The position numbers were made by a program, and so were the translations under genes. A stretch of 47,052 nt of DNA, from positions 1 through 47,052 of the IMG/VR virus record IMGVR_UViG_3300031553_000006; one strand, given 5' to 3'. Under the pieces are notes generated by a model that was given only the letters and a program-made list of their open reading frames with translations, did not search any database and was not told where the DNA came from. The DNA comes from a virus. Shown here in pieces: positions 5,723 to 14,719 of this stretch (its first letter is position 1; every line of letters starts with the position of its first letter).

Positions 5723-6270
5723 CTCACCATCTCCACATCGTTGATAAACCTGACCCATTCGTCCGGATTGCGCACAAACCAGCGCGGACAACCTTTGCCA
5801 GTTATATAGTGGTGCGTAAAGATATCGTCCTCAGTCAGCCCAAACTCCTGACACAGCCAGGCACACAACTTGACAGCTGAATGCCAGGTCTTGTCCGTAT
5901 ACCGCCCGTCCCAATCCAGATGACAGGTTTCAATACCGATCAGACAACCATTCGGGTAATCCCCGAAGATTCTCTTCGCTTCCTTAGTCGTCTGCGGTGT
6001 CGGGCCGGCATGATGAGCGATTTCATCCAAAGGGACACACTGAAGAATCTCGCCATCCAACCCCACGATCAGGTGCGCCGACGCATATTTCTTCTTTTTC
6101 TTGCTAGTAGGATCTTGATTTTTAAGACCCTCAAAAAAATTACGATTGAACAGCGCCGTGGTCCAAGGGTTCCCCACCCAATGCATGATCAGCCCCTTGA
6201 CCCTGTGCAACGGGGTCTGTGGGCGTGAGTATGGGTTGGGAGTCAACAGTTTCTGTGTTATCTCAATCAT
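5719..6270 (-). CDS. N-acetylmuramoyl-L-alanine amidase (endolysin)
   Basis: 183 aa, an Amidase_2/PGRP-type domain like T7 lysozyme. Visible features: LIMHWVGN with zinc ligand H30, SAHLIVGLDGEI, IGIETCH with Glu114, then THHYITGKGCPRWF with His153 or 154, Lys159 and Cys161. T7 lysozyme uses two His and one Cys for zinc and a Lys in the same place. It cleaves the amide bond between MurNAc and the stem peptide. There is no signal peptide, so release needs the holin encoded next. The ATG at 6270 overlaps the upstream stop (ATGA). Confidence 0.9.
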   Translation of the reverse strand: MIEITQKLLTPNPYSRPQTPLHRVKGLIMHWVGNPWTTALFNRNFFEGLKNQDPTSKKKKKYASAHLIVGLDGEILQCVPLDEIAHHAGPTPQTTKEAKRIFGDYPNGCLIGIETCHLDWDGRYTDKTWHSAVKLCAWLCQEFGLTEDDIFTHHYITGKGCPRWFVRNPDEWVRFINDVEMVR

Positions 6271-6809
6271 AAAAATGCCAGGAGTAATCCCCCTCCCGCC
6301 GCCACTACTATCGAAATCCCACCGCCGATCAGCAACCATTTGAGTTTTTGCCTTGCTTCCAGAGCTTTTTTGCCGGGTATGTCCTCAAGATCGTTCAACT
6401 GCCCGGCCTGATCGTTCACTTTACCCCCGAGCGTCTGGACAACTTTTTCCAGATGTTCCGTACAAGTTTCTAGTTTCGCCGTAGCTACCCGTTGTAGATC
6501 GTGGCCTTGCCGCAGTTCCGTAACCGCCTCACCCAACACCCGTACCTGCGGCATGTACATCTCCATAGTGCCTATGCGGTCGACTATACCCTCGGTTTTA
6601 CGGTCAATATGTTTCTGCAGCATGTCACGGTAATGAACACAAGTACCATCCCGGGCTTCCAAAGCCTTTGTGTGCAGATCCACGACCAGACCCTTGAGTT
6701 GGGGCATCATGCTGTCCTCTACGGCCTTGACGATTTTCTGCTTGAACCCGTTGTCCAGAAAGTCAGTGATATCGGCCAAAAGTGTGGTGCGCAGTTCAGT
6801 GTAGGTCAT
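6267..6809 (-). CDS. coiled-coil protein with C-terminal membrane anchor
   Basis: 180 aa from ATG 6809, preceded by GGAGG. It is mostly helical and polar (VEDSMMPQLKGLVVDLHTKA, then coil to about residue 145). A C-terminal membrane segment follows (WLLIGGGISIVVAAGGGLLL). It is the first gene after the terminator at 6823-6844 and is coupled to the amidase. Tail-anchored coiled-coil proteins at this spot are common in podophage lysis regions; whether it is a virion or lysis-control protein is not clear. Confidence 0.6.
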   Translation of the reverse strand: MTYTELRTTLLADITDFLDNGFKQKIVKAVEDSMMPQLKGLVVDLHTKALEARDGTCVHYRDMLQKHIDRKTEGIVDRIGTMEMYMPQVRVLGEAVTELRQGHDLQRVATAKLETCTEHLEKVVQTLGGKVNDQAGQLNDLEDIPGKKALEARQKLKWLLIGGGISIVVAAGGGLLLAFL

Positions 6810-6822
6810 ACATGCCTCCAAT

Positions 6823-6844
6823 AAAAAAACCGGCCCGTGCCGGT
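6823..6844 (-). terminator. terminator between ejection protein and lysis unit
   Basis: Minus strand ACCGGC-ACGG-GCCGGT followed by TTTTTTTA. The other side also carries CTCTTTTT on the plus strand, so it could stop transcription both ways. Confidence 0.8.
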
Positions 6845-6850
6845 CTCTTT

Positions 6851-6893
6851 TTGCAAGCAGAAAGTGGCTATTCTGTACACTTTATGCAAGCAA
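6851..6893. repeat. imperfect 16-bp inverted repeat
   Basis: Arms TTGCAAGCAGAAAGTG (6851-6866) and CACTTTATGCAAGCAA (6878-6893) match at 13 of 16 positions around an 11-nt spacer. It lies between the stop of the giant ejection protein and the terminator. AATATAC follows the right arm. It could be an operator or an RNA processing hairpin; see the similar element at 25613-25654. Confidence 0.55.
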
Positions 6894-6917
6894 AATATAC
6901 ATATTTGTAGATTTTCG

Positions 6918-9900
6918 TTAATACGTTGTCCGAACCCCCAGACCCATCGAATTACCTATGGATTCGAACGCTTCGAGTTCACCGTTGAGCCAACTGATAA
7001 GGTTTTGAACCTGAACGGGAGTTACCCCAATCAACTGCGAAATAATATAGGAGGGCAACCATTCGTAATCAACGTCTGCTGTATCCGGGTGCCAATCAAC
7101 AGTTTTGCCGGTGCGTACCAGTTCCCGGAAAGTCGTGAACCGTCGTCCAGCCCAATCCCGTTGCGTCATAGCCTCAATCAACATCCCGAACAACACACTG
7201 CCCTTGTGTCGCAACGACTGTATGGGTTTGACCATAAACTTGATCGGATCACGGAAATGCCCGATCAACGTAAAGTACTTGCGGCGCCCCGATTTCCCGC
7301 CTAGCGCCCGGTATATCGGGGTTATGTCGACATCAAAAATCCGTAGACTCCCACCCTTGCGCACTGTCTCGCGCCATATCCGTTTATAGTTTTCCAAGAA
7401 TCGATCCGGATCCCCACCGGCCAGCGCAAAATTCAACATGACCGTGGCACCCATCCCTTTCAGTAACGCCATCATCCAAAACTTTTGAAACATCTTACGC
7501 TGGGCCTGGGTCACCGGGCCCTTGTCCGTAGACAATCCAAACATCTTGATCATGGTTCGCACGTTGCTTTCGGTCCAGTCCGGGGCCAGCAAGAAGAGTT
7601 TCATCACAGTCTGCACGGATTTGCTACGTCCCATGCGCTGTAAATGAAGTCCACCAAAATCGTCATTCACTAGATCCGCTACTTCTCGAGCCAACACATT
7701 CGGATCTTCACGCGGACGGGCCTTGAGTTGATTTTTGTACTCAATCAAAAACGCCTTTGCCTTGAGACCGGCCCCGAAGGTTCCAAAGAGAAAATCCACG
7801 TGCCGCCGGCGGAGTTCTCGTAACCACTCAGCTACATTCTTTGCCGGTTTGATTTTATCCAAAAGCGGCTCAAGCACCAAATCTTCTTCAAGCAAGGATT
7901 CTTCCCAATCCTGTTGTACACCTAACGTCAAACCGTTCCGGACCCCGATCACGATTTCAGGCTGCAAGGCATCGACCGCAGCAATCCCGTCTTTGTAGGC
8001 CCGGAAAACGTTCATCTCTTTCCAGTTCTTGTGATTCGTTCCCAAGTAGTAGGACCGCATAAAAGCAAGATGGTGGAAGAATGAGGATTGCAGGATCCAC
8101 GATTTGAAAATAGCGTTATACTTAGCCACCCCCTTCACTGCCGGGTGCATCTCAGGTACGTACAACATATTGTTCAGGTTTTTGGCCTGTGATTCCAGCG
8201 CATAAATGGTCTGTCGCTCGAGTAACGTACCCTCGTCGGTCACCAACACATTCTTGCCATACACCGTTCCGGGTTCCGCCTTGCCAGCATATTGCCACGT
8301 TTTGAAATTGGGATGCTTGACTTCTTTGTACCCTTCCGTTTCCCTGGTGGTAAGTAAAGAATTGCCATCGACATCCTTCACCATAAGCATAGCTTTCAAA
8401 AACGCTTTGTCAGCCATCGTTTTGGTGAGTTCCCGTTTGATAATATGCAGGTTATTCGTAGCCCCCTGAATCTTGAGACGGTGACCGAACACGTATCCCT
8501 CAATAATGGTATCGAACACCCGCCGCTTGGCATGATGGGTTGTGGTCCCGAACCGGCGCAGGATCGGTGCAACTTCTTTGCCCCGCCTGTCCCACACACG
8601 GCCGGCGTAGTGATCCAAAACGTTGTGAATCACATCCGCATCCAGCGCTTTCTTGCCAAACTCCTGATAGGTTTGCTCAATCTGCTCTGCTAGTGCGATT
8701 TCTTCCATAGAAAGGTTTTGGCTACGATCAACAACGGGTTTGAGTTCAAGCAAGTTTTCGCGTATAGTCGAAATTTCTTTGTCGGTAAACTTGGGTAGCA
8801 ACTCTTCTTCTGTGGTCACCCATTCCCGGATCCGGGCCTCGGCCTCTTCGGGCTTTGCGTTCACGATTTCATAAAATTGCGCAATGTGTTCTGGATTCCG
8901 TTTGTTGTCGATATGAAACTGGATCGCTGCATCTAAGAGTTTGGCATCTGCGTTGTACCGTTTGATACCCAACAGTTTCTTGATCTGTTTCTGCAACGTC
9001 CGTTTTTCCACATCGTTACGAAGTAAGGCTTCATCCCGGACCTGGAACCACCTCTCTTTCAGTTTCCCATAAGATTCAGTGAGTACGTCTATGATTCTGC
9101 GTCCACCATCTTGAGCTTTCTTGGCCGCTACGTGGGGAGTTACTTTTGCCGAATCTTTCTCAGCACCAAGTTCTACCTGATCCTCGATCGCACTGAGCGT
9201 AGCCCCGGCGGGTTCTTCAACCTCGGCTTCCGCCTGGTCCGCCCCGTAGGTCTCCCCCGGCTGCACCACCGTATACCCTTGCTCTTCCCAGAACGCCCGG
9301 GAGTCATAGTCGCCTTCGAGCATGGCGAAAATCTTCCGGTACTTCGCCGGGTTTGCGTTCATCAGCTTCATCCAGTACTTATAGGCCTGATCATTCAGCC
9401 CGTACCGTTCAGTCCTGTATACAGAATTGATCTGTGCTTTGTTCAGCCCAGAGCTACCCACCATCCCCTTGAGTTTGATATCCCGAATAAGACCCTGCAA
9501 GACCTCCCGTGGCGTATCCTCTTCGGTGAACGGCTGATTGGCAAGTCTGCGATCCTGCTCTTCAGGACTCAACAGTAACCCTTCGTATACCCGCCTGACT
9601 TCATCGGACATCCGCTGTTTGGCAAACCGATCATAGATATTCTTCAACCACTCTTTGAACTTCTCAAACAACACTGCCAACTTGCTACTTGGTACCTCAT
9701 TCTCGCGCAAGTACTGCTCAAGTCCATCGGCAAATTGTTCCTCCTGAACCCGAGTCCATGCTTCTCCGCGCTTAACGCCCACCCACTCTTCGATAGTCCG
9801 TAGATCCTCACCATCCAGCTGCCGGCGCCACACATGCCCCACTTCGTGAACGAACGTAGAGAAGTCTGAGGCTTCGGTGGCGTGAATCAGAGCCTTGCCC

Positions 9901-12182
9901 TGCTCGGCAAAAGAGACCGCGCCCTTCTCGGCTTGAAACAACATATCAGTTGCTTCGGCCCCCCAAGCCCCCCGATTAAAAACTGATTTTATTTGTTCTG
10001 GTTTAAAAGCTACGATAGTTATCGTGTCATCATCATCTTTATAAATTATTCCATCTTGTTTAGCTCGTGCAGCAAACGCATTCAATTTAGCCGGATCTCC
10101 TTTGGCGACATCCAGCCATGATTGATATTCCTTATAACCATTAATGATCATAGGATTTTTGATGTTTAGATAAACCGGAACAAGACGAGCCCTCTCCCCC
10201 ATCCCCTCGCTTGCATAAACATCGGCAACCTTAGGATCAGACGAGAAATACATGCCGACACCATAAGAACCCAAAGACGGCTTAAAAGAGCGAAAATCTT
10301 CCGTAGCGTGTGTCCCGTGATAAACTCTTAGGGGTTCTCCGCTTTCGTCAACTATTTTGCTTTCTCCAAACCATCTCCTGAAAGCAGGAGTATCAATCTG
10401 TTCCAAGGCCCCCGGACCCGGCATTTCCCCCGTCACGATCTCGGGAGCAAAGTATTTCTGCGTGTACTCTTCCAGGCTCAACCCTTCACTCTCCGCCCTG
10501 GTTTCAACCAGAGTAACAATAGCTTCAGCCTGTTCCCTTGTAACGTTCGGCGCGGTCTCTTGAATACGCTGCACAAAATAGTCTTTCGCCATCGGGGGAA
10601 GATCCGCAGCCTTCCGTCCCTTCTGAATCCATGAGTAATAATCGCCCTCGTCCAGATACCGGCCTTGAATCACCCGGCCAGCTTGTCGGACAGTCGCAGG
10701 ATCGATACGTTGGAACTCGGCAATCTCTTCGTGCGTGGTAGCATTCGGATCGGTATGAATCTTCCCATCCTCGGTCTTGATCGCCTTGGTGTACTTTTTG
10801 TCTATCTCTTCGATGGTCTCTACCCCCGTCTCTGCCCCGACTGGGCCCTTGACTGGGCCTTCGACTGGACCTTCGACTGGACCCCTGACTGGACCCGCCT
10901 CCCCTGCTTTCTTTTGGGCTACCGCTTGATACGTGCTCAACATCGTTCCCGGCACCTGCAGCACCGCAAACCCAAGAGCAGCGTGAGTCATGGCCTGTAG
11001 CATATCCGGAAGTATCTGGTTCCATTCGTGTTCGAGTTCGGTTCCCTTGACCTGATTACTGATCTCAACCGCAATCTCGCGCCCGATCCCCTGGACACCT
11101 TGCTGCAAACCCTCTTCCACGGATTCTTGAACAGTACGTCCAGCCCCAAAAGCTATCCCTTTGGCAACACGAGTCAACACCCCACCAGCTACGGCTTTTT
11201 GTGTTGCTTGAGAGGCGGCTTGACGCCAGATATGAGATTGAAAATATTTTGCGAAAGGTTTCAACAGTGCACTGTACTGTAAATACTCAAGCGGTGCGTT
11301 AATCAGCCCAACACCAACAGACACGGGGCCAGCTACCGAGGGGTCGATCCCTTCGTGGATCATCTGTCGGTAACTCATAGCGGCTTCAACTTCACCGATA
11401 AATTGCATAGCACCGGCACGGTGGCCGTATTTAAGAGCAGCCAGCACCAACGGAATGGTCACCGGCGCGGCTTGTGGGCCCGCAATCAACCCACCGAGAG
11501 CCAACGGACCAGCCGTGAGAATAGCCTGTTTAACACCTTCTACTTGAGACTGTAGAGCCATCGGTAAAATGTTGGCTGCGGACAACAAAGAAGCTTCGAA
11601 GAGTTGTTTCCCCAGTTTCCCCCGGGTTTCTTCCATCAACCCCCGGCCGTAGATACCGCCTAATAGAAGAGAAAGTGCAGCCACGCTCTTGACTTTGTTA
11701 CCCTCAGCCATAATCTTGGGCAACCCACCAGCCATCTCCTGATCGGTGGGCATTTGTTTCTCAAAACCCGTGATCTGTTCCTCAAGTTCGGAACTGGCAT
11801 CCCCCCGAATCTGCCGCAACACAAGTTTCCGCATCAATCCCGGTACAAACCCAGCCTTGAAACTATTGATCAGTCGTTTAAACAGGCCCTGCGGATTCTC
11901 GTCTTTCCCGGCCCACTCACTCGCGTAAACGTCGTGGTCTTCGTAAGTTTCCGCAGGTTCCTTGTCCAACAGGTTGCCGAGCAAAAGGGCATTATAGGCC
12001 TTGGTGCGTTCATCATCAGACATCCCCTCAAGGGTTGACCGTAACTCCGTCACGTTCTTGTCTATATCGGGGATCTGGATGGGTTGAAAACCCTGGGGGA
12101 GTTGTTTGTAAATATCGTCTAGCTCTACCCGTTGGAAACCCTCGGGCAAAGAGGGTTCAAGGGGAGTATAAACGTCACTCAC
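6918..12182 (-). CDS. giant ejection/internal protein with ART and HEVGH peptidase
   Basis: 1754 aa, the largest gene, occupying the place of the T7 gp16-type internal protein. The N-terminal 420 residues are glycine/alanine-rich with hydrophobic stretches (about 165-300). They are followed by a GPVxGPVxGPV linker (428-448). Around 605-740 lies an ADP-ribosyltransferase-like domain: LRVYHGT near 620, GVGMYFSSDPKVADVYA near 642, and VAFKPEQIKSVFNRG near 730, the pattern seen in ART domains of polyvalent proteins. A zincin-type HEVGH motif lies at about 779. The C-terminal 800 residues are helical and unrecognised. GTG start, 1-bp overlap with the upstream stop. Probably injected with DNA into the host. 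Confidence 0.75.
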   Translation of the reverse strand: MSDVYTPLEPSLPEGFQRVELDDIYKQLPQGFQPIQIPDIDKNVTELRSTLEGMSDDERTKAYNALLLGNLLDKEPAETYEDHDVYASEWAGKDENPQGLFKRLINSFKAGFVPGLMRKLVLRQIRGDASSELEEQITGFEKQMPTDQEMAGGLPKIMAEGNKVKSVAALSLLLGGIYGRGLMEETRGKLGKQLFEASLLSAANILPMALQSQVEGVKQAILTAGPLALGGLIAGPQAAPVTIPLVLAALKYGHRAGAMQFIGEVEAAMSYRQMIHEGIDPSVAGPVSVGVGLINAPLEYLQYSALLKPFAKYFQSHIWRQAASQATQKAVAGGVLTRVAKGIAFGAGRTVQESVEEGLQQGVQGIGREIAVEISNQVKGTELEHEWNQILPDMLQAMTHAALGFAVLQVPGTMLSTYQAVAQKKAGEAGPVRGPVEGPVEGPVKGPVGAETGVETIEEIDKKYTKAIKTEDGKIHTDPNATTHEEIAEFQRIDPATVRQAGRVIQGRYLDEGDYYSWIQKGRKAADLPPMAKDYFVQRIQETAPNVTREQAEAIVTLVETRAESEGLSLEEYTQKYFAPEIVTGEMPGPGALEQIDTPAFRRWFGESKIVDESGEPLRVYHGTHATEDFRSFKPSLGSYGVGMYFSSDPKVADVYASEGMGERARLVPVYLNIKNPMIINGYKEYQSWLDVAKGDPAKLNAFAARAKQDGIIYKDDDDTITIVAFKPEQIKSVFNRGAWGAEATDMLFQAEKGAVSFAEQGKALIHATEASDFSTFVHEVGHVWRRQLDGEDLRTIEEWVGVKRGEAWTRVQEEQFADGLEQYLRENEVPSSKLAVLFEKFKEWLKNIYDRFAKQRMSDEVRRVYEGLLLSPEEQDRRLANQPFTEEDTPREVLQGLIRDIKLKGMVGSSGLNKAQINSVYRTERYGLNDQAYKYWMKLMNANPAKYRKIFAMLEGDYDSRAFWEEQGYTVVQPGETYGADQAEAEVEEPAGATLSAIEDQVELGAEKDSAKVTPHVAAKKAQDGGRRIIDVLTESYGKLKERWFQVRDEALLRNDVEKRTLQKQIKKLLGIKRYNADAKLLDAAIQFHIDNKRNPEHIAQFYEIVNAKPEEAEARIREWVTTEEELLPKFTDKEISTIRENLLELKPVVDRSQNLSMEEIALAEQIEQTYQEFGKKALDADVIHNVLDHYAGRVWDRRGKEVAPILRRFGTTTHHAKRRVFDTIIEGYVFGHRLKIQGATNNLHIIKRELTKTMADKAFLKAMLMVKDVDGNSLLTTRETEGYKEVKHPNFKTWQYAGKAEPGTVYGKNVLVTDEGTLLERQTIYALESQAKNLNNMLYVPEMHPAVKGVAKYNAIFKSWILQSSFFHHLAFMRSYYLGTNHKNWKEMNVFRAYKDGIAAVDALQPEIVIGVRNGLTLGVQQDWEESLLEEDLVLEPLLDKIKPAKNVAEWLRELRRRHVDFLFGTFGAGLKAKAFLIEYKNQLKARPREDPNVLAREVADLVNDDFGGLHLQRMGRSKSVQTVMKLFLLAPDWTESNVRTMIKMFGLSTDKGPVTQAQRKMFQKFWMMALLKGMGATVMLNFALAGGDPDRFLENYKRIWRETVRKGGSLRIFDVDITPIYRALGGKSGRRKYFTLIGHFRDPIKFMVKPIQSLRHKGSVLFGMLIEAMTQRDWAGRRFTTFRELVRTGKTVDWHPDTADVDYEWLPSYIISQLIGVTPVQVQNLISWLNGELEAFESIGNSMGLGVRTTY
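10838..10897 (-). repeat. 15-bp tandem repeat (GPVxG linker)
   Basis: Four near-identical 15-bp units of the type GACTGGACCTTC encode a GPVEGPVEGPVKG-type linker. It separates the membrane-like N-terminal region from the enzymatic part of the giant protein. Confidence 0.7.
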
Positions 12183-14239
12183 TATTTTTTCCTTTGGGTC
12201 TCAAACAGAAGATATTGTGAATATTCAATCGGCACCCACTGTCCTGTAGAGGTATCGTAGACTCGGAGTTCTTGACCGTTGGATGCGATATCAAGTGATC
12301 CGTCCTCTCGTTTTCGGAAAACTTCAAATCGCGCCCCGATACCCGTTTCCATGGGTTTCCCGGGAGGTACACCCTTTGCACGTTGCGCCTCAAGAACGGA
12401 AACAGCGGATTCAGCCTTTTCCGCATACTCAGGGAGTCCGATACGCCCAAAGTATTCCACATCGGTTTCTTCTCGGCGCGGTTCCCCACCAAACACACGG
12501 CTTAAAACCTGCCCCACCTTCTCACGGGCTACGGGATTCAACAAGAAATCAGCCAAAACAATCGGATCATCAACCTCACCTACTCGGTTCCCATAATCTC
12601 GGAGCATGTTTTCTCGTTTAGTGCGCAATTTGTTCGCTTCCTCAATGTTCTTGTCTTTGATTGAAGCTGCAAACCAATCGACAATCTTCTTCTCGCCGGC
12701 CTTAACCAAAGTATCCCGACGTTCTTTTTCGGGCTTTTGAAGAGTCTCAACCTTGTCGTCCAACATCCGTTCCCATGTACTCTTTTTGTCCGGCCCCACG
12801 GTGCTGCCAAAATTGTCCCGTGTCCACGTTCTCAGTTCTTTCAATTCGTCTTCGGTCACATCCTCTTTGTAATAGACTTCTTCGAAGTGCTCGATGGCGC
12901 CAAGTGTGGTTTTGAGAACCTTCTCTTGCTCGGCACGAGTCCGCGCCTCTCGCTCCCGTTGCTCAAGCTGTTCCCGAATATGACTTACAAAATCCGAGGT
13001 ATCCTTTTGTGGGGCATATAACTGGGCATGCTCTACAAGAGCCTGTTCGATACCCGGATCCCCGCCTAAAAGCATCAGTTCAATACGAGTTTTGTTGACT
13101 TCTTTCTCGGTCTCTGCATCCGTTACCGGTGTAGCCGCTTTCTCAATAATATATTGTAGCCTCTTGATATCCTCGTCGTTTGCATCCACGTACCCGCTGG
13201 CAATCTCATCGGCTAACAAATTTCGAGCATAATCGAAATCCCGGAAATCAAGAGCAGCCTTGATATCACTGACTACATCTGCTTTTTGGTCCAGAATCTT
13301 GTCTTCCGCCTCCCGGATTTTATATTCCAACTCATTCTCAAGAGAGCGGATATCTGGGATTGTAAGATCGGGAAACTGATTTTTGTCGTACAGACCATGA
13401 AAGTCGGTCAACTTCCCGTCTTTGATCGCCAGCGCCGCTTCCCGATACTGCTTATCCCTGCGTTCATCAGTAGCCGCCATGCCCTGCGCCTTGCGAAGAT
13501 TCAACTCAGACTGCAGTGCGGAGGCCATAGACTTCCGGGTATCCGGGTCCAGATTGTACAGAGAATCGCCCACCTGGTAGGCAAACTTATCACTAGCATC
13601 ATCAGACAACAACCAACTCACGCCAACATCACCCAACCCTCGAGCGTAGGCCATCGTCTGATCCTGTACGATCTGGGGAATGGCAGCCTCTTGAATCGTG
13701 GCAAGATCCTGCTCGTCAAACTCCATATTCGCCCTCGATTCTTGGAGTTGACGCATCACTCCGTCCGTATCCTGCTCGCGGATTAATTGATTGATCGTCT
13801 GTCGCCGAATAGCTCGGGACTGATCTATCGCTCGATCATCGGAATACCGTTCGATTGTGTCCTCCCATTTCAACCGAAACTCATCAAGATTCTGCCTGAG
13901 TCCCAGCTTTGACTTGGGTAGACGCATCTTCGCGGACAAATCTTCGTTCAGCCCATCATAGAATGTTTTGAACTTATCCCCGTAGGATGTATATTCGGGG
14001 TCTTTCTGGATATCTGACCAAAACTTCTGCCACTGGTCCCGAGCACCCACAAGAGCTTCGTTCAACTCATTCTGTGCGGCCAGGTCGAAAAGTCTGCCGG
14101 CAAACGCAGTACCGACCTGCTGTACCTGCCCCGCAAGCTGACCAACAGCTTGTGCTTTCGCAGCCGCAGCACTGACCTGTTTCCTAAGTCTCGGGGGTTT
14201 GGGTGCTCCTATCTGTTGACTATAAATGGGAATTGGCAT
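12182..14239 (-). CDS. internal virion protein (T7 gp15-like role)
   Basis: 685 aa, almost entirely helical and charged. The N-terminus (MPIPIYSQQIGAPKPPRLRK, then QVSAAAAKAQAVGQLAG) and WxxF-type repeats (DQWQKFWSDIQKDPEY) resemble internal/ejection proteins of podophages, which build a DNA-translocating tube through the host envelope. It lies between a small internal protein and the giant protein, the same order as T7 gp14-gp15-gp16. Sequence similarity to T7 itself is not apparent, so the role is from order and composition. Confidence 0.65.
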   Translation of the reverse strand: MPIPIYSQQIGAPKPPRLRKQVSAAAAKAQAVGQLAGQVQQVGTAFAGRLFDLAAQNELNEALVGARDQWQKFWSDIQKDPEYTSYGDKFKTFYDGLNEDLSAKMRLPKSKLGLRQNLDEFRLKWEDTIERYSDDRAIDQSRAIRRQTINQLIREQDTDGVMRQLQESRANMEFDEQDLATIQEAAIPQIVQDQTMAYARGLGDVGVSWLLSDDASDKFAYQVGDSLYNLDPDTRKSMASALQSELNLRKAQGMAATDERRDKQYREAALAIKDGKLTDFHGLYDKNQFPDLTIPDIRSLENELEYKIREAEDKILDQKADVVSDIKAALDFRDFDYARNLLADEIASGYVDANDEDIKRLQYIIEKAATPVTDAETEKEVNKTRIELMLLGGDPGIEQALVEHAQLYAPQKDTSDFVSHIREQLEQREREARTRAEQEKVLKTTLGAIEHFEEVYYKEDVTEDELKELRTWTRDNFGSTVGPDKKSTWERMLDDKVETLQKPEKERRDTLVKAGEKKIVDWFAASIKDKNIEEANKLRTKRENMLRDYGNRVGEVDDPIVLADFLLNPVAREKVGQVLSRVFGGEPRREETDVEYFGRIGLPEYAEKAESAVSVLEAQRAKGVPPGKPMETGIGARFEVFRKREDGSLDIASNGQELRVYDTSTGQWVPIEYSQYLLFETQRKK

Positions 14240-14248
14240 CTCATACTC

Positions 14249-14710
14249 CTATATAAACATCCCGGCGCCAGAGGCAACAGAACCGAGAAGACTACCAGCA
14301 ACCTGCCATGGACGGGTTTTCTTATACGCTTCGGCTTCCTCACCATATTGTGAAGCCTCAAATAACCGTGCTTCTTTCTCCCACTTCCCGGATAGGGACA
14401 GCCGCCTCACGTCTTCTGACATCATCCGCGAGGTTTCCGCCTGGAGCGCAAGAGGGGATCCGCTACTCAACTCTACCCCGGACCGACCGATCACGGCCTT
14501 TTGATGGCCCCGGAACCGGGCCTGCTGAGTCTTTAAGTCAGATATCTGGAATTCGGTAGCCTGTGCGATCTGCTCGGCTTCTTTTTCGGCCTGTGTTTTG
14601 TTAGCTTCAGCCATTTCCTGTTGAGCCTTGCTTGCCTGAGAAGTTGCCACGGCGCTAACAGCACCCCCGACGATTGCCGCACCAGCCGCCAATATTGCAA
14701 AAAAAAGCAT
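14249..14710 (-). CDS. internal virion protein (T7 gp14-like role)
   Basis: 153 aa. An N-terminal hydrophobic helix (FFAILAAGAAIVGGAVSAVA) is followed by an alanine/glutamate-rich coil, then GVELSSGSPLALQAE, a motif common in podophage internal proteins of this size, and a Gly/Ala-rich end (LLGSVASGAGMFI). Position after the nozzle gene and before the large internal proteins supports an ejection-protein role, with the hydrophobic ends probably inserting in the host envelope. Confidence 0.7.
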   Translation of the reverse strand: MLFFAILAAGAAIVGGAVSAVATSQASKAQQEMAEANKTQAEKEAEQIAQATEFQISDLKTQQARFRGHQKAVIGRSGVELSSGSPLALQAETSRMMSEDVRRLSLSGKWEKEARLFEASQYGEEAEAYKKTRPWQVAGSLLGSVASGAGMFI

Positions 14711-14719
14711 ATCAATCTC

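Noticed and set aside
10525-11025. A 166-codon frame in the giant ejection gene.
   Set aside because: It shifts with the GPV repeat and has Arg/Ser-rich composition; the long frame covers the region without a break.
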